DNA of 64,000 bases from Bacillota bacterium (GTDB lineage Bacteria; Bacillota; Limnochordia; Limnochordales; ZCTH02-B6). The position numbers were made by a program, and so were the translations under genes. The DNA lies in NCBI GenBank assembly GCA_017577945.1, contig PKQS01000009.1:372001-436000 (forward strand). The letters are read 5' to 3'. Shown piece by piece: positions 44,579 to 58,495 of the stretch (position 1 is its first letter; each line of letters starts with the position of its first letter). The notes under the pieces were generated by a model. That model was not told the origin of the DNA and did no database searches. It worked only from the letters and a program-made list of their open reading frames with translations.

Positions 44579-46402
44579 TCAGCCGCGCCGGGCAAGGACC
44601 TTGTCGGCCAGGCGTACGAACTCGTCCACGTCGGCCAGCACGTGTTCTACCGCCTGCAGCCAGAACGTCTCCCGCTGCAGGTCGGCGCCCAGGTGCTTCT
44701 TGGCCAGATCTTCCACCGTCATGCGCCCGGTGTCCAGCAGCAAGCCGTCCACCACGTCGGCCAGTTTGCCCCCCAGCTCTTGCTTGCGGGCGTAAATGCC
44801 TGCGCTGAACAAGTAGCCGAAGGTGTATGGGAAGTTGTAGAAGGGCGCGTACGTGATGTGGAAATGCAGCTTGCTGGCCCAAAACAGCGGATGGTAGCGC
44901 TCCAGCGCGTTGAGAAACGCCTGCTTTTGCGCCGTCTCCATACGGGCGTTGAGCTCGTCGACGCTGAGCGCCCCTTTCCGGCGCGCTTCGTAGAAACTCG
45001 TCTCGAAGAGGAACCGTGCGTGAATGTCCATGAGAAACGCCGTCGCCCGGCTCAGCCGGTTGTCGAGCAGCGCCAGCCTTTGCCGCTCGTCGCCGACCGC
45101 GGACAGCGCTGCATCGGAAACGATCATCTCCGCCAGCGTGGAGGCCGTCTCCGCCAGCGCCATTGGGTAGCGGCGGGCAAGAGGCGGCAAATCTTTCAAG
45201 ACGAACGAATGGTAGGCGTGGCCCAGCTCGTGCGCCAGCGTGTCGACGGACGTGCGCCGGCCCCCGTAAGTCAGGAAAATGCGGCTTTCCTTGGTGAGCG
45301 GGAACGTCGTGCAAAAGCCGCCCGCGCCTTTGCCGGGCCGGTCTTCCGCCTCGATCCAGCCTTCGTTGAACGCGGTCACGGCCAGCGCCTGCAACCGGGG
45401 GCTGAAGCGGCCAAAGTTATCGATGATGAACTGGGCGGCCTCGTCGTAGGGGATCTTTTCGGACGACTCCTCCCCCACCGGCGCGGTGAGATCGTACCAG
45501 CTCAGCTTCTCGATGCCCAGCAGCGCCGCCTTCTTCGCGAAGTAGTCCAGCAGCTTCCCCTTGCCCTGCTCCACCGCGGCCCACATGGCCCGCAGCGTCG
45601 CCTCGGTCATGCGGTTGTCATCCAAAGGCTCCTTGAGGAAGGAGTCCCACCCGCGGTAGCGGTAGAGCGTAAGCCGGTAGCCCGCCAGGTTGTTGAGCGT
45701 CGAGGAAATGACGTCGGCTTGCTCCGCCCACGCTTGCTCGTACGCGTCGAACACCTTGCGGCGCGTTTCGCGGTCGGGATCCGACAGCCGGTTGGCCGCC
45801 TGCCCTACCGACAGCTGCACGGTCTTGCCGTTTTCTTCCACGGGCACGCGGATCTTGCCGGAAATCAGGTTATACAACTGATTCCACGCGTGGTAGCCCT
45901 CGACGCTGAGCTCCGCGACCAACGCTTCCTTGTCCGGCGCCATGCGCTCCTTGGCGCGCCGCCGGCGCTCGTCCATGGCGAAGGCCACGGGCGCCACCGC
46001 TTCGTGGGCCAGGAACGCCGGCCAGATCTCGTCGGACATGGCCAGCAATTTCTCGTTCAAGACCGTCAGCGCCGCTTCCAGCTGCGCGCCCAGCCGCCTC
46101 ACCTGAGCCGCCACGATGCGGGCCTGCCCGTCGGAAACGTCCTGCGCCACCAGGCAGCTGCAAAAGGCGTTGGCTTCCTGGAGGCGCTGGGAGATGTCCT
46201 GCATCCGGCGTATCACCTGTGCCATGGGCTCCAGCTGCTCCACCGACGCCGGGACGGGCGTGGATGGTAGCTCGGCGGCAAACCGTTCAATGTCCGCGGC
46301 TAGCTCGTCCAAGTGCCGCTTGAGCGCCTCGGAACGGCTGCCGCCCGGGAAAATTTTTTCCAGGTTCCACCGTTGGGGCAACGGCTTGTTCAGTTCGGGC
46401 AT
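44579..46402 (-). CDS. pepF: Oligoendopeptidase F, M3 family
   Basis: A 607-residue cytoplasmic zinc metallopeptidase that degrades short peptides. The zinc motif HELGHAYHS is near 392-400 with the downstream Glu about 28 residues later (LAETASTLAEMIVSD). YRGWDSFLKEPLDDNRMT and GGFCTTFPLTKESRIFLTYG are typical M3B segments. ATG start with GAGGGAAGG upstream. It precedes the SASP gene on the same strand. It may use peptides imported by transporters like those at the window start, but no link is shown. Confidence 0.95.
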   Translation of the reverse strand: MPELNKPLPQRWNLEKIFPGGSRSEALKRHLDELAADIERFAAELPSTPVPASVEQLEPMAQVIRRMQDISQRLQEANAFCSCLVAQDVSDGQARIVAAQVRRLGAQLEAALTVLNEKLLAMSDEIWPAFLAHEAVAPVAFAMDERRRRAKERMAPDKEALVAELSVEGYHAWNQLYNLISGKIRVPVEENGKTVQLSVGQAANRLSDPDRETRRKVFDAYEQAWAEQADVISSTLNNLAGYRLTLYRYRGWDSFLKEPLDDNRMTEATLRAMWAAVEQGKGKLLDYFAKKAALLGIEKLSWYDLTAPVGEESSEKIPYDEAAQFIIDNFGRFSPRLQALAVTAFNEGWIEAEDRPGKGAGGFCTTFPLTKESRIFLTYGGRRTSVDTLAHELGHAYHSFVLKDLPPLARRYPMALAETASTLAEMIVSDAALSAVGDERQRLALLDNRLSRATAFLMDIHARFLFETSFYEARRKGALSVDELNARMETAQKQAFLNALERYHPLFWASKLHFHITYAPFYNFPYTFGYLFSAGIYARKQELGGKLADVVDGLLLDTGRMTVEDLAKKHLGADLQRETFWLQAVEHVLADVDEFVRLADKVLARRG

Positions 46403-46478
46403 ATCCTTCCCTCGCCTTTCCGTTGACTGGATTGCCCGATCATTCGACCGGCGGCAAGAAAATCCTGGCAGATTCGCC

Positions 46479-47807
46479 CTAATCCGCGAAGCGCACGTCG
46501 ACGCCGAGCCGGCTGAGCATCAGGAAGAACGAGGGACACGTTTTCGAGACGCAGCCGGGGTCCAGGATGCGGATGCCTGGGACGCGCGCCCCCAGCAGCG
46601 CGAACGCCATGGCCTGACGGTGGTCGTCGTGCGGGTCCAGCGCCGGCCCCGGCGCCGGCGAGCCCGGGTAGACGACGAAGCCGTCTTCCAGCTCGTCCGC
46701 CCGGATCCCGAGGCGCGCCATTTGAGTGCAAAAGACGTGGATGCGGTCCGACTCGTGCCCGCGAATGTGGGCTACGCCCCGCACGCGCACGGGGCCGTCC
46801 GCGAAGACGGCCGCGACCCCCAGCGTCAGCGCCTGATCCGACATCGGTTTCATGTCGACCGTCAGGTTTCCCCGCAGACGCTTCGGGCCCTTGACTTCCA
46901 GAAACCCCGCCCCGCGGCGCACGGCACAGCCCATGGCTTCCAGCACGTCGACGAAGCGGGCGTCGGGCTGCAGCGAGTCGACGCCGACGTTGCATACCCG
47001 AACGCGGCCGCCGGTCAGCGCGGCCAAGGTCAGGAAATAGCAAGCGGTGGAGGCGTCGGCTTCCAGCGTGAACGCGCGGCCTCGATACACGCGGGGCGCC
47101 ACGTGCAGCGTCGTATATTCGCTGTCGTGGGCAACGTCCACGCCGAACGCCCGCATCAGGGCGATGGTGATGCCGACGTACGCGGGCTGCACCAAGCCGT
47201 CGCTGACCTGAATGTGCACTGGGGCGCGGGCATACGGTGCGCCCAGGAGCAGGCCGCTGACGAACTGGCTGGAAATGTTGCCGGAGACTACCGCCGAACC
47301 GCCCGGCAGCCCCGCCGTGACGCGCAAGGGAAACTGGCCGGGAACGGAGACGTAATCAACCCGAGCCCCCAGCTGCCGCAGCGCGTCCACCAGGGGCACG
47401 ATGGGCCGACGGCGCAGCTGTTCGCTGCCGTCGACGATCCACTGGCCTTCCGGCGCGGCCGCCAGCACCGGAGGCAAGAAGCGGGCCAAGGTACCCGCGG
47501 ACCCGACGTATAGCGTGCCTTCGGTCACCGGCCAGCGCCCGCCGCAGCCGCGCACGTGCACCGTCGTGCCGTCTACCTGCACCGCCACGCCCAGCTGCCG
47601 CAGCACCTGAACCGCCCAGTAGCTGTCGTCGCTGCGCAGCACGCCCGTCAGCGTCGAGTCGCCCTCGGCCAGCGCGGCCACCAGCAGCGCCCGGTTCGTG
47701 AAGCTTTTCGACCCGGGCACGACGATGTCCGCGTCCACGGGCGCCGGCGGCGGCGAGACGACGGCGATGGATCCCGGAGGTTGCCAAGACCAAGGCGATC
47801 GGGTCAT
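46479..47807 (-). CDS. aroA: EPSP synthase AroA, divergent
   Basis: A 442-residue enolpyruvyl transferase of the shikimate pathway by similarity. VPGSKSFTNRALLVAALAEG is the PEP/S3P-binding start; the loop equivalent to GNAGTAMRP reads VGSAGTLARFLPP, so the usual Pro after Arg is Phe. VRGVAHIRGHESDRIHVF has His where KESDR has Lys; LDPHDDHRQAMAFAL and DPGCVSKTCPSFF are intact. The ATG at 47807 has no good ribosome site, while a strong GGAGG precedes an out-of-frame ATG at 47832. No other aro gene is near. Confidence 0.82.
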   Translation of the reverse strand: MTRSPWSWQPPGSIAVVSPPPAPVDADIVVPGSKSFTNRALLVAALAEGDSTLTGVLRSDDSYWAVQVLRQLGVAVQVDGTTVHVRGCGGRWPVTEGTLYVGSAGTLARFLPPVLAAAPEGQWIVDGSEQLRRRPIVPLVDALRQLGARVDYVSVPGQFPLRVTAGLPGGSAVVSGNISSQFVSGLLLGAPYARAPVHIQVSDGLVQPAYVGITIALMRAFGVDVAHDSEYTTLHVAPRVYRGRAFTLEADASTACYFLTLAALTGGRVRVCNVGVDSLQPDARFVDVLEAMGCAVRRGAGFLEVKGPKRLRGNLTVDMKPMSDQALTLGVAAVFADGPVRVRGVAHIRGHESDRIHVFCTQMARLGIRADELEDGFVVYPGSPAPGPALDPHDDHRQAMAFALLGARVPGIRILDPGCVSKTCPSFFLMLSRLGVDVRFAD

Positions 47808-47961
47808 GGTTGACAAGTTCACGCCCGGGCATGAAATTCCTCCGCGGGCTACCGGCGCCAGCGGCGCCGCATTTTGACGGTTCGCGGCGGCGATAAAGAG
47901 CGCTCCGAGACGCAAACTACGCGTGGACCCGGCTACATCACCCTGAGGAGGAGGTCTGTGC

Positions 47962-48150
47962 GTGTCGCACCAGCTGAAGGCCCATGAGTTTCTGCACATC
48001 CAGGAGCACGTCCGCTCCGAGGCCGCCTTGGCGCACAAGCTGCAGGCTCTGGCGCAGCAGTGCCGCGATCCGGAGCTGCGCAGCTTCGTGCAAGACCACG
48101 CTCGCCTCGCGTACGACAACGTGCAGAAACTGATGGGGTTGCTGCAGTAA
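47962..48150 (+). CDS. Small CotF-like spore coat protein
   Basis: A 62-residue all-helical protein with HEFLHIQEHVRSEAALAHKL, ALAQQCRDPELRSFVQDHA and a closing HARLAYDNVQKLMGLL. It resembles the first half of a ferritin-like CotF domain, a type common in clostridial spore coats. GTG start with GAGGAGGAGG 7 nt upstream. It is followed 49 bases later by a second CotF-like gene, so the two probably form a small operon. Confidence 0.7.
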   Translation: MSHQLKAHEFLHIQEHVRSEAALAHKLQALAQQCRDPELRSFVQDHARLAYDNVQKLMGLLQ

Positions 48151-48199
48151 CCGAAAAGGCCGATCTGACCGGCAGTCTATGCGGAGGAGGCTTGCGCTG

Positions 48200-48463
48200 A
48201 TGGATGCGATTATCGCCGCGACGTGCAACGACGCGTTGAAGACGTGCGCCACCACGTTCTCCCATTCGGCCACCGAGGCGTCTACGCCGCAGGTGCGCCA
48301 GACGTTCATGCAGCTGGCGCAAACCGCGGTCTATCGCCAGGGCGAGCTGGCCAAGATCATGGAGCAAAAAGGCTGGTATACGCCGGTGCCGGCGCGCCAG
48401 GAGGATGTGCAGAAAGTCGTCTCGGAGCTGAAGCAGCTGACGCAGATGCCGGCGACGGTGTAA
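48200..48463 (+). CDS. CotF-family spore coat protein
   Basis: An 87-residue protein of the coat F type. STPQVRQTFMQLAQTAVYRQ and IMEQKGWYTPVPA are characteristic (KGWYxP motif), with ATCNDALKTCATTFSHSATE before them. The ATG at 48200 has GGAGGAGG 9 nt upstream. It converges on the EamA transporter gene with 14 bases between stops. Spore coat location is inferred from the family. Confidence 0.82.
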   Translation: MDAIIAATCNDALKTCATTFSHSATEASTPQVRQTFMQLAQTAVYRQGELAKIMEQKGWYTPVPARQEDVQKVVSELKQLTQMPATV

Positions 48464-48477
48464 CTGTGCGGGTTCCG

Positions 48478-49374
48478 TCAGCGTTCGGCCACGGCCGCGG
48501 TGCGCGCGAGCACGGCCAGGGCGGCCAGCACCAGCGCCGCGCCAAGCCAGGCCGCCGCCGTCAACCGCTCCCCTAGGACGACGACGCTGAGCAGCGCGGC
48601 GGTCAGCGGTTCCGCGAGCGTCAACGTCGCGCCCGCGGCCGCCGAGACCGTGGTGAGACCCCGCATATACAAGCCGTGGGCTGCGGCCGTCGCGATAAGC
48701 CCCAAGTGAAGCGCGACGGCTAGCCCGCGCGGATTCGCCAGCCAGTTGAGGCGGGTTGTAAACAGAAGCGGCGCGAGAAGCAACGCTCCCGCAACGAAGA
48801 TGGAAGGCACGGCCACGTCGGCGGAAACGGTACGCAGTAGCGATTTGCCGGCCACCGTGTAGAGCGCGAACGACGCGCCGGCCAAAAGCGCCAGCAGGAC
48901 CCCGCCGGCGTCCACGCGCCACGTACCGTCGCCCATAAGCAGGAGAGCGCAGCCGCCGACCGCGACCGCCGTCGCCGCCAGCCAGGCCAGCGTCGGCCGG
49001 CGCCGCGCCACGAGCATCTCCAGCGCGCCGGCCACAACAGGCGAACTGCCGATGGCGATCAGCGTGCCCACGGCTACGCCCGTGCGGAGCAGGCCAGAGA
49101 AAAACGCGACTTGATACAGCGCGATGGACGCCCCGGCCAGCAGCGCCGCCGGATGGCGCCACACCACGGCCCGGAACGATCCTCGCCAGGCCGCCAGCGC
49201 AAACAGAGCGGCCCCGCCGATGGCCAGGCGCATAGCCGCCACGGCCAGCGGCGACGCACCTGTCGGCGCGAGGGCCTGAGCGGTACCGGTCGTTCCCCAC
49301 AAAACCGCAGCTGCCAACACCCAGGCGGCTCCTCCGGACACGGCGGCGCTCGCCGTGCGCGGCTCCGTTCTCAC
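48478..49374 (-). CDS. EamA/DMT-family transporter
   Basis: A 298-residue membrane protein with ten predicted helices in two EamA repeats. The first starts AAWVLAAAVLWGTTGTAQAL and has AIALYQVAFFSGLLRTGVAV; the second has GASFALYTVAGKSLLR and ATLTLAEPLTAALLSVVVLG. Related proteins export amino acids or other metabolites; the cargo is unknown. GTG at 49374 has GGGAGG 9 nt upstream. It lies behind the tRNA-Glu terminator. Confidence 0.92.
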   Translation of the reverse strand: MRTEPRTASAAVSGGAAWVLAAAVLWGTTGTAQALAPTGASPLAVAAMRLAIGGAALFALAAWRGSFRAVVWRHPAALLAGASIALYQVAFFSGLLRTGVAVGTLIAIGSSPVVAGALEMLVARRRPTLAWLAATAVAVGGCALLLMGDGTWRVDAGGVLLALLAGASFALYTVAGKSLLRTVSADVAVPSIFVAGALLLAPLLFTTRLNWLANPRGLAVALHLGLIATAAAHGLYMRGLTTVSAAAGATLTLAEPLTAALLSVVVLGERLTAAAWLGAALVLAALAVLARTAAVAER

Positions 49375-49401
49375 TGCGGCGTACCTCCCGCTGAAACGAC
49401 A

Positions 49402-49437
49402 CCGGCCGCTATGCCCACGACCGGGCATAACGGCCGG
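49402..49437 (-). terminator. Stem-loop after tRNA-Glu
   Basis: A 15-bp stem with one G-U wobble (49402-49416 with 49423-49437) and a 6-base loop, 7 bases beyond the tRNA 3' end. The minus-strand tail TGTCGTTTCAG is only weakly T-rich, so some read-through into the EamA gene is possible. Confidence 0.7.
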
Positions 49438-49444
49438 AAATTTG

Positions 49445-49520
49445 TGGTAGCCCCAACGGGATTCGAACCCGTGCCTCAGCCTTGAAAGGGCTGTGTCCTA
49501 GGCCTCTAGACGATGGGGCC
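49445..49520 (-). tRNA. tRNA-Glu (anticodon TTC)
   Basis: A complete 76-nt cloverleaf with encoded CCA. Acceptor GGCCCCA pairs with TGGGGCT (one G-T). The anticodon stem CAGCC/GGCTG encloses CTTTCAA, giving TTC for GAA/GAG codons. The T arm contains GGGTTCGAATCCC. It is second in a two-tRNA unit. Confidence 0.96.
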
Positions 49521-49639
49521 GCGCCTGCTCCTGCGCGGCGACAGGAACCGTTGCTAGTGTACCATCTTCGTGCGCTAATGTCAAATGAAATAGCCTCCGC
49601 AGCGCGGCGCACGCCGTCGCCGCGCTGAGGCGGCGAGAC

Positions 49640-49715
49640 TGGTGGGCCCGGCTGGGTTCGAACCAGCGACCAATCGATTATGAGTCGACTGCTCTAACCG
49701 CTGAGCTACGGGCCC
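49640..49715 (-). tRNA. tRNA with anticodon CAT (elongator Met or Ile2)
   Basis: A complete 76-nt cloverleaf with encoded CCA; acceptor GGGCCCG pairs fully with CGGGCCC. Anticodon stem GTCGA/TCGAT and loop CTCATAA give CAT. The paired first base excludes initiator tRNA. Whether it is elongator Met or the TilS-modified Ile (AUA) tRNA cannot be settled by eye. Confidence 0.93.
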
Positions 49716-49759
49716 GAGACGCGAAGCGGGGCGACGAATCGCTGCGCCCCGCATCCGTA

Positions 49760-49788
49760 ATTATAAGACGCCGGGCGCAGCGTGTCAA
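49760..49788 (-). promoter_or_regulatory. Consensus SigA promoter for the tRNA pair
   Basis: Minus strand TTGACA (49788-49783), 17-bp spacer, TATAAT (49765-49760): a perfect match at both hexamers. It lies 45 bp before the CAT tRNA and 23 bp after the rpoD stop. A GCGGGGCG/CGCCCCGC hairpin (49726-49752) falls in the tRNA leader. Confidence 0.92.
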
Positions 49789-49810
49789 CGCGTGGCCGGC
49801 TGCGCCGAGG

Positions 49811-50941
<1,131 letters not shown>

Positions 50942-50967
50942 CGCCGCTCCCCCCTTTCTCCGTGGAC

Positions 50968-52809
50968 TTACCGTTGAACGAGTTCGCCGAACATGCTCCG
51001 CAAACGCTTATACTCGACCAACAGCTCCGCCAGCATACCGGGAGCCTTGAGCGGATCCGCACTGTTCATCAGCGCGTCCAACCGGTCGGCCAGCTGCGCC
51101 AATTTTCGCCGACCACGCTGCCGCTGCAGTTCCCGCCACGCATCGTCCCACGGAACGTCCGCCATGGACTCATCGGCCCACAGCGTGCGCAACAGCGTCG
51201 CTGCCGCGCTTTCGGGCAGCGACTGCAGCCACTGCTCCGTGTCCACGCCGGCCGGTCGTCCGCGCAGGAGCGCCGCTGCTCGAGCCGTCGTCTCCCCGGA
51301 CCACTCGCCGGGAACGTCCAGCGCCGCCAGATAAGGCGTGCGCTTGACGTCGGTCAGGACGTGCCGTAAGATCACTTGTTCGGCATAAAACAGCAGATCT
51401 CCTCCGCCGCGTCCCGAATGGCGAGTTTGTTCGTTGTCACGGCGTGGAAAACCTTTATTATTATGGCGCTTTTTTTCCGCGCTATGTCCGTATCCCCCGA
51501 CGACCGCCCGCTGCGCCCGCCGCAAGTCGGCTCGAACCGCTTCCGGGGTCACTCCGCAGCGTTCTGCGATAAATTGGATATATCCTTCCCTTTCTACCGC
51601 GCTTTCCAGCCGCGCCAGGATGGCCGCCGCCCGCTGCACCGCCCGGGCCCGGCCTTCCACCGTGGCCAGCGACTCCTCGGCGAACACTTTGTTCAACTTG
51701 TATTCGGTCAGCGGCACCGCGGTGCCGACCAGCTCGCGAAACCATTCCGGCCCGTGGCCCCGCACCAGCTCGTCCGGGTCGTACCCCTGCGGCAGCGAGG
51801 CCACGCCCACGCGCAGGCCGCAGGCGGCCAGCAAATCCAGGCTGCGCAGCGTCGCCGCCTCGCCGGCAGCGTCCGCGTCAAAGGCGATGACAGCCCGCTC
51901 CGCCACGCGCGAAAGCATTCTCGCCTGCTGCTCGGTGAACGCGGTGCCCAGCGAGGCTACCACGTTTTCGATGCCGTGCTGGTGCAGGCTGATGCAATCC
52001 ATGTAGCCTTCAACGATGATAACGGTTCCCGACTCGCGCGCCGCCTTGGCGGCCAAATGCAGCCCGTACAAGACGTTGCGCTTGCTGAACAGCGCCGTCT
52101 CCGGCGAATTAAGATACTTGGGCCCGCTCCCCCCGTCCCCTAGCAGCCGGCCACCGAAGCCGACGATGCGCCCGGTGTGGTCCCAAATCGGGAACATGAG
52201 CCGGTCGCGAAAACGCGGGTAGGGCGCTTTTCCCTCCTGGCCCTGCACCAAAAGGCCGGCCGCGATGGCCACCTCGTCGTCGATGCCCCGTTCTTGAAGA
52301 AAGCGCCGCAACGCGTCGCCCGGCGGCGCGTAGCCCAATTGAAACCGCTGCACGGAGGCGGGACTGACGCCCCGGTACTGCAAGTACGCCCGCGCGGCTT
52401 GTCCCGCCCGGGAGCGCAGCATGTTGGCGAAAAAGACGGCCGCCAGCCGCAGCGCCTCCTGCAGCCGCTGCCGCTCCCTCATCCGCTCCAGCTCGTCCGG
52501 CGACGCGACGTAGCGGCTCACGTCGACGCCGACGCGCCGCGCGAGCCGCTCCATCGCCGTAGGAAAATCGCTGCCGGTAATGCGCATCACGAACGTGATG
52601 ACGTCGCCGCCCGCCTGGCAGCCGAAGCAGTGAAACATCTGCTTGTCCGGGCTGACGGTGAACGACGGCGTCTTTTCCGCGTGGAACGGACAAAGTCCCA
52701 CGTAGTTCTTGCCGGAGCGGCGGAGGGCAACGTGCTCCGATACGATGGCGACGATGTCGGCCCGGGCTTTGACCTCTTCGATCAGCTCCGGCGTGAATCG
52801 AAGCGCCAT
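50968..52809 (-). CDS. dnaG: DNA primase DnaG
   Basis: A 613-residue primase that makes RNA primers for replication. The CHC2 zinc finger is complete (C40, H43, C61, C64). The TOPRIM domain carries [16 protein letters not shown] and [15 protein letters not shown]. The C-terminal helicase-binding region is present (residues about 450-613). The ATG at 52809 has GAGGAGGG upstream. Confidence 0.97.
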   Translation of the reverse strand: MALRFTPELIEEVKARADIVAIVSEHVALRRSGKNYVGLCPFHAEKTPSFTVSPDKQMFHCFGCQAGGDVITFVMRITGSDFPTAMERLARRVGVDVSRYVASPDELERMRERQRLQEALRLAAVFFANMLRSRAGQAARAYLQYRGVSPASVQRFQLGYAPPGDALRRFLQERGIDDEVAIAAGLLVQGQEGKAPYPRFRDRLMFPIWDHTGRIVGFGGRLLGDGGSGPKYLNSPETALFSKRNVLYGLHLAAKAARESGTVIIVEGYMDCISLHQHGIENVVASLGTAFTEQQARMLSRVAERAVIAFDADAAGEAATLRSLDLLAACGLRVGVASLPQGYDPDELVRGHGPEWFRELVGTAVPLTEYKLNKVFAEESLATVEGRARAVQRAAAILARLESAVEREGYIQFIAERCGVTPEAVRADLRRAQRAVVGGYGHSAEKKRHNNKGFPRRDNEQTRHSGRGGGDLLFYAEQVILRHVLTDVKRTPYLAALDVPGEWSGETTARAAALLRGRPAGVDTEQWLQSLPESAAATLLRTLWADESMADVPWDDAWRELQRQRGRRKLAQLADRLDALMNSADPLKAPGMLAELLVEYKRLRSMFGELVQR

Positions 52810-52880
52810 TGCCCTCCTCACCCCCGGCTCTCGATTTTCGTTATCCTAGCGGGGCCTTCCTCCCCGCAGACCTCCTTCCG

Positions 52881-55508
<2,628 letters not shown>

Positions 55509-55544
55509 TTGGTACTGCCCCCTCATCTGCTCTATATGGACTCG

Positions 55545-57614
55545 CTACGCCACGACCGCGCTGAAGTCCGCCACCCGGGCGAACAGCTGCACCGTTCTCC
55601 GCAGCAGCGCCAAACGGTTGCGACGCAGCGTTTCCTCCGGAGCCATGACCATAACCTCGTCGAACAGCCTGTCAACGTACGGGCGCAGGCCGGCCAGCCC
55701 GGCCAGCGCCTCCTGCCAGCGCCGCGCCTTCGTCAGTTCCTCCACATGCGCCTCGAGCCGCTGCACTTGGGCATACAGCTCCCGCTCCGCGTCCGCCTGG
55801 AACAACGCCGGGTCGACGATGGCCGAGTGGCCTTTCGCCGCCAAGTTGACGGCGCGCCCATAGGCCGTCACCAGCGCCTCGAAACCGGGATCGCGGCTGA
55901 AGGCCACCAGCGCCTCGGCCCGTTCGAACACCCCCGCCACATCGTCGATGCCGGCACGGACCACCGCTTCCACGAAATCGTACCGCACGCCCTGCTCCAA
56001 GAGCAGCCCGCGAATCCGCTGCCGGAAAAAGTCCACGACCTTTTGGATGAGCTCTTCGTCGCCGTCGAACCGTCCGCCGTACGCCGCCGCGGCGGCCGAC
56101 AACGCTCGCGTGAGATTGAGCGCCAGCGGAAACCCGCTGACGATGCGCACGACGCCCAGCGCCTGGCGCCGCAGCGCGTACGGGTCTTGCGAACCCGTCG
56201 GGATCAAATCGACGCCGAAGCAGCCGACGATGGTGTCCAGCTTGTCCGCGACGCTCAGCAACGCACCGGCCAGCGTCCGCGGCAACTCGTCGCCGGCGAA
56301 GCGCGGCAGGTAATGCTCGTACACCGCGTCGGCCACGGCTTCGCCTTCGCCCGACAGCAGGGCGTACTCGCGGCCCATGACGCCTTGCAGCTCGGGGAAC
56401 TCATACACCATTAGCGTCACCAAGTCGGCCTTGCACAAATACGCGGCCCGATCCAGAACCTGCCGGACCTCGTCGTCGGCGCCCACCATGTCCGCCAGCG
56501 CGGCCGCCAGCTCGCGCACCCGCTCCACTTTCTCGTACACGCTGCCCAGCTGCTCTTGGAACACGACGCCTTTCAGCCGCGGCACGTAGTCAGCCAACGG
56601 CTTGCGCCGGTCTTCGTCGTAGAAGAAGCGCGCGTCGGCCAGCCGTGCCGCCAGCACCTTCTCGTTGCCGCGGCGGATGACGTCCATATCCTCCCGCGGC
56701 CCGTTGCTCACGGCCACAAACAGCGGCAGCAGCCGCCCCGCCTCGTCCACGATCGGGAAGTACCGCTGGTGTTCGCGCATGGGCGTCACCAGCACGGCCC
56801 GCGGCAACTGCAGGTACGCCTCGTCGAACGAGCCGACCACGGCGGTGGGCCACTCCACGAGATTGGCCACCTCGTTAACCAGCGCTTCGTCTTCCAGCGC
56901 CCGGCCGCCGCAAGCCGCCGCGGCGCGCCGCACTTCCTCCAGCACGGCCCGCTTGCGTTCGGTGCCGTCCACCAGCACGTACGCCTTCCGGAGCCGCTCC
57001 ACGTAGTCGGCGGGCCCCGCAAGCTCGATCGGTTCGGGTGCCAGGAAGCGATGCCCGCGGGTGGTGTTGCCGGCCGTCACGCCGTCGACCGACACCGGCA
57101 GCACGCGGCCGTTGAGCAGCGCCACCAGCCAGCGGATCGGCCGCGCAAAGCGCAGGGACCCGTCGCCCCAGCGCATGGACTTCGAGAAAGTTATCCCTGT
57201 CACAAACTCAGGCAACCAACGCGTCAAGACTTCGTCCGTCGGCAGCCCCGCCTCGCGCGAGACGGCGAACACGTAAGCGCCCTGCTCCGTCTCGCGCACC
57301 TGTAAATCTTCCACCGCTACGCCTTGGGAACGGGCGAAGCCCAGGGCCGCCTTGGTCGGCGCGCCCGTCTCGTCGAACGCGACTTTGGCGGACGGTCCTC
57401 TCGTCTCCCGGATGAGATCGTCCTGCTTGTCCGCCAGCCCGAACACCAGCAGCGCCAGCCGCCGGGGCGTGCCCATCGTCTCCATACGCTCGTACGTCAA
57501 GCGCAGCTCAGCCAGCTGCCGTTCGGCCGTCTCCCGCATTTGCTCCACGGCCGCGTCCACGAATCGGGCCGGGAGCTCCTCTGTGCCGATTTCGACCAGC
57601 AGGTCCATGCTCAC
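55545..57614 (-). CDS. glyS: Glycyl-tRNA synthetase beta subunit
   Basis: A 689-residue tRNA-binding subunit of the bacterial alpha2beta2 glycyl-tRNA synthetase. [20 protein letters not shown] opens the protein; [32 protein letters not shown] and [18 protein letters not shown] are typical. The GTG start overlaps the glyQ stop by 4 nt and has GGGAGG 10 nt upstream. Confidence 0.97.
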   Translation of the reverse strand: MSMDLLVEIGTEELPARFVDAAVEQMRETAERQLAELRLTYERMETMGTPRRLALLVFGLADKQDDLIRETRGPSAKVAFDETGAPTKAALGFARSQGVAVEDLQVRETEQGAYVFAVSREAGLPTDEVLTRWLPEFVTGITFSKSMRWGDGSLRFARPIRWLVALLNGRVLPVSVDGVTAGNTTRGHRFLAPEPIELAGPADYVERLRKAYVLVDGTERKRAVLEEVRRAAAACGGRALEDEALVNEVANLVEWPTAVVGSFDEAYLQLPRAVLVTPMREHQRYFPIVDEAGRLLPLFVAVSNGPREDMDVIRRGNEKVLAARLADARFFYDEDRRKPLADYVPRLKGVVFQEQLGSVYEKVERVRELAAALADMVGADDEVRQVLDRAAYLCKADLVTLMVYEFPELQGVMGREYALLSGEGEAVADAVYEHYLPRFAGDELPRTLAGALLSVADKLDTIVGCFGVDLIPTGSQDPYALRRQALGVVRIVSGFPLALNLTRALSAAAAAYGGRFDGDEELIQKVVDFFRQRIRGLLLEQGVRYDFVEAVVRAGIDDVAGVFERAEALVAFSRDPGFEALVTAYGRAVNLAAKGHSAIVDPALFQADAERELYAQVQRLEAHVEELTKARRWQEALAGLAGLRPYVDRLFDEVMVMAPEETLRRNRLALLRRTVQLFARVADFSAVVA

Positions 57615-58495
57615 GACCGCGCCACCTCCCGGCGCAGCAGCGGAAAGCCCAGCCGCTCCCGCTGCGCGACGTAAGCCGTCGCGCACTCGCGGGCCAGCTT
57701 GCGCACGCGCCCGATATACTTGGTCCGCTCCGTCACGCTCAAGGCGCCGCGCGCGTCGAGGAGATTGAACACGTGCGAGCACTTCAAAACGTAGTCGTAC
57801 GCGGGCAGCACCGCGTCCAGAGCCACTAGGCGCGCCGCCTCCGCTTCGAAGCGATCAAACAGCGAAAAGAGCAGGTCCGTGTCCGCCAGCTCGAAGTTGT
57901 AGCGCGACTGCTCCACTTCGTTCTGGTGGAACACGTCGCCGTAGGTGACGCCGTCGACCCAGACCAGATCAAACACGTTGTCGACGCCTTGCAGGTACAT
58001 CGCCAGCCGTTCCAGGCCGTACGTCAGCTCCACCGACACCGGCTTCAGGTCCAAGCCGCCGCACTGCTGGAAATACGTGAACTGGGTAATCTCCATGCCG
58101 TCAAGCCATACTTCCCAGCCCAGTCCCCACGCGCCCAGCGTCGGCGACTCCCAGTCGTCCTCAACGAAGCGGATGTCGTGTTTCGACGGGTCGATGCCGA
58201 TGGCCGGCAGGCTGTTCAGGTAAAGCTCTTGCGCGTTGTCCGGCGACGGTTTGAGAATCACTTGGTATTGGTAGTAATGCTGCAGCCGGTTGGGGTTTTC
58301 CCCGTAGCGGCCGTCCGTCGGCCGCCGCGACGGCTGCACGTACGCCGCCCGCCAAGGCTCGGGCCCCAGGACCCGCAAGAACGTGGCCGGGTGCATCGTG
58401 CCGGCGCCTACCTCGATGTCGTACGGCTGCAAAATGATGCAGCCTTGATCCGCCCAGTAGCGCTCCAGGGCGAAAATCATGTCTTGAAAGTTCAC
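57611..58495 (-). CDS. glyQ: Glycyl-tRNA synthetase alpha subunit
   Basis: A 294-residue class II catalytic subunit. [20 protein letters not shown] begins the domain; [20 protein letters not shown] contains motif 2 residues, and [19 protein letters not shown] motif 3. The GTG start overlaps the recO stop by 4 nt, so there is no room for a T-box leader directly in front of glyQ. Both glycyl-tRNA synthetase subunits therefore depend on the recO transcript. Confidence 0.98.
   Translation of the reverse strand: MNFQDMIFALERYWADQGCIILQPYDIEVGAGTMHPATFLRVLGPEPWRAAYVQPSRRPTDGRYGENPNRLQHYYQYQVILKPSPDNAQELYLNSLPAIGIDPSKHDIRFVEDDWESPTLGAWGLGWEVWLDGMEITQFTYFQQCGGLDLKPVSVELTYGLERLAMYLQGVDNVFDLVWVDGVTYGDVFHQNEVEQSRYNFELADTDLLFSLFDRFEAEAARLVALDAVLPAYDYVLKCSHVFNLLDARGALSVTERTKYIGRVRKLARECATAYVAQRERLGFPLLRREVARS

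Noticed and set aside
47356..47832. Open frame with strong ribosome site inside aroA
   Set aside because: Translation is Arg/Gly/Ala-rich with no domain, while the overlapping frame encodes conserved AroA motifs; kept only as a start-site conflict.
52849..52867. GCGGGG/CCCCGC hairpin between dnaG and ppdK
   Set aside because: Short 6-bp stem with no T-tract on either strand; not convincing as a terminator.
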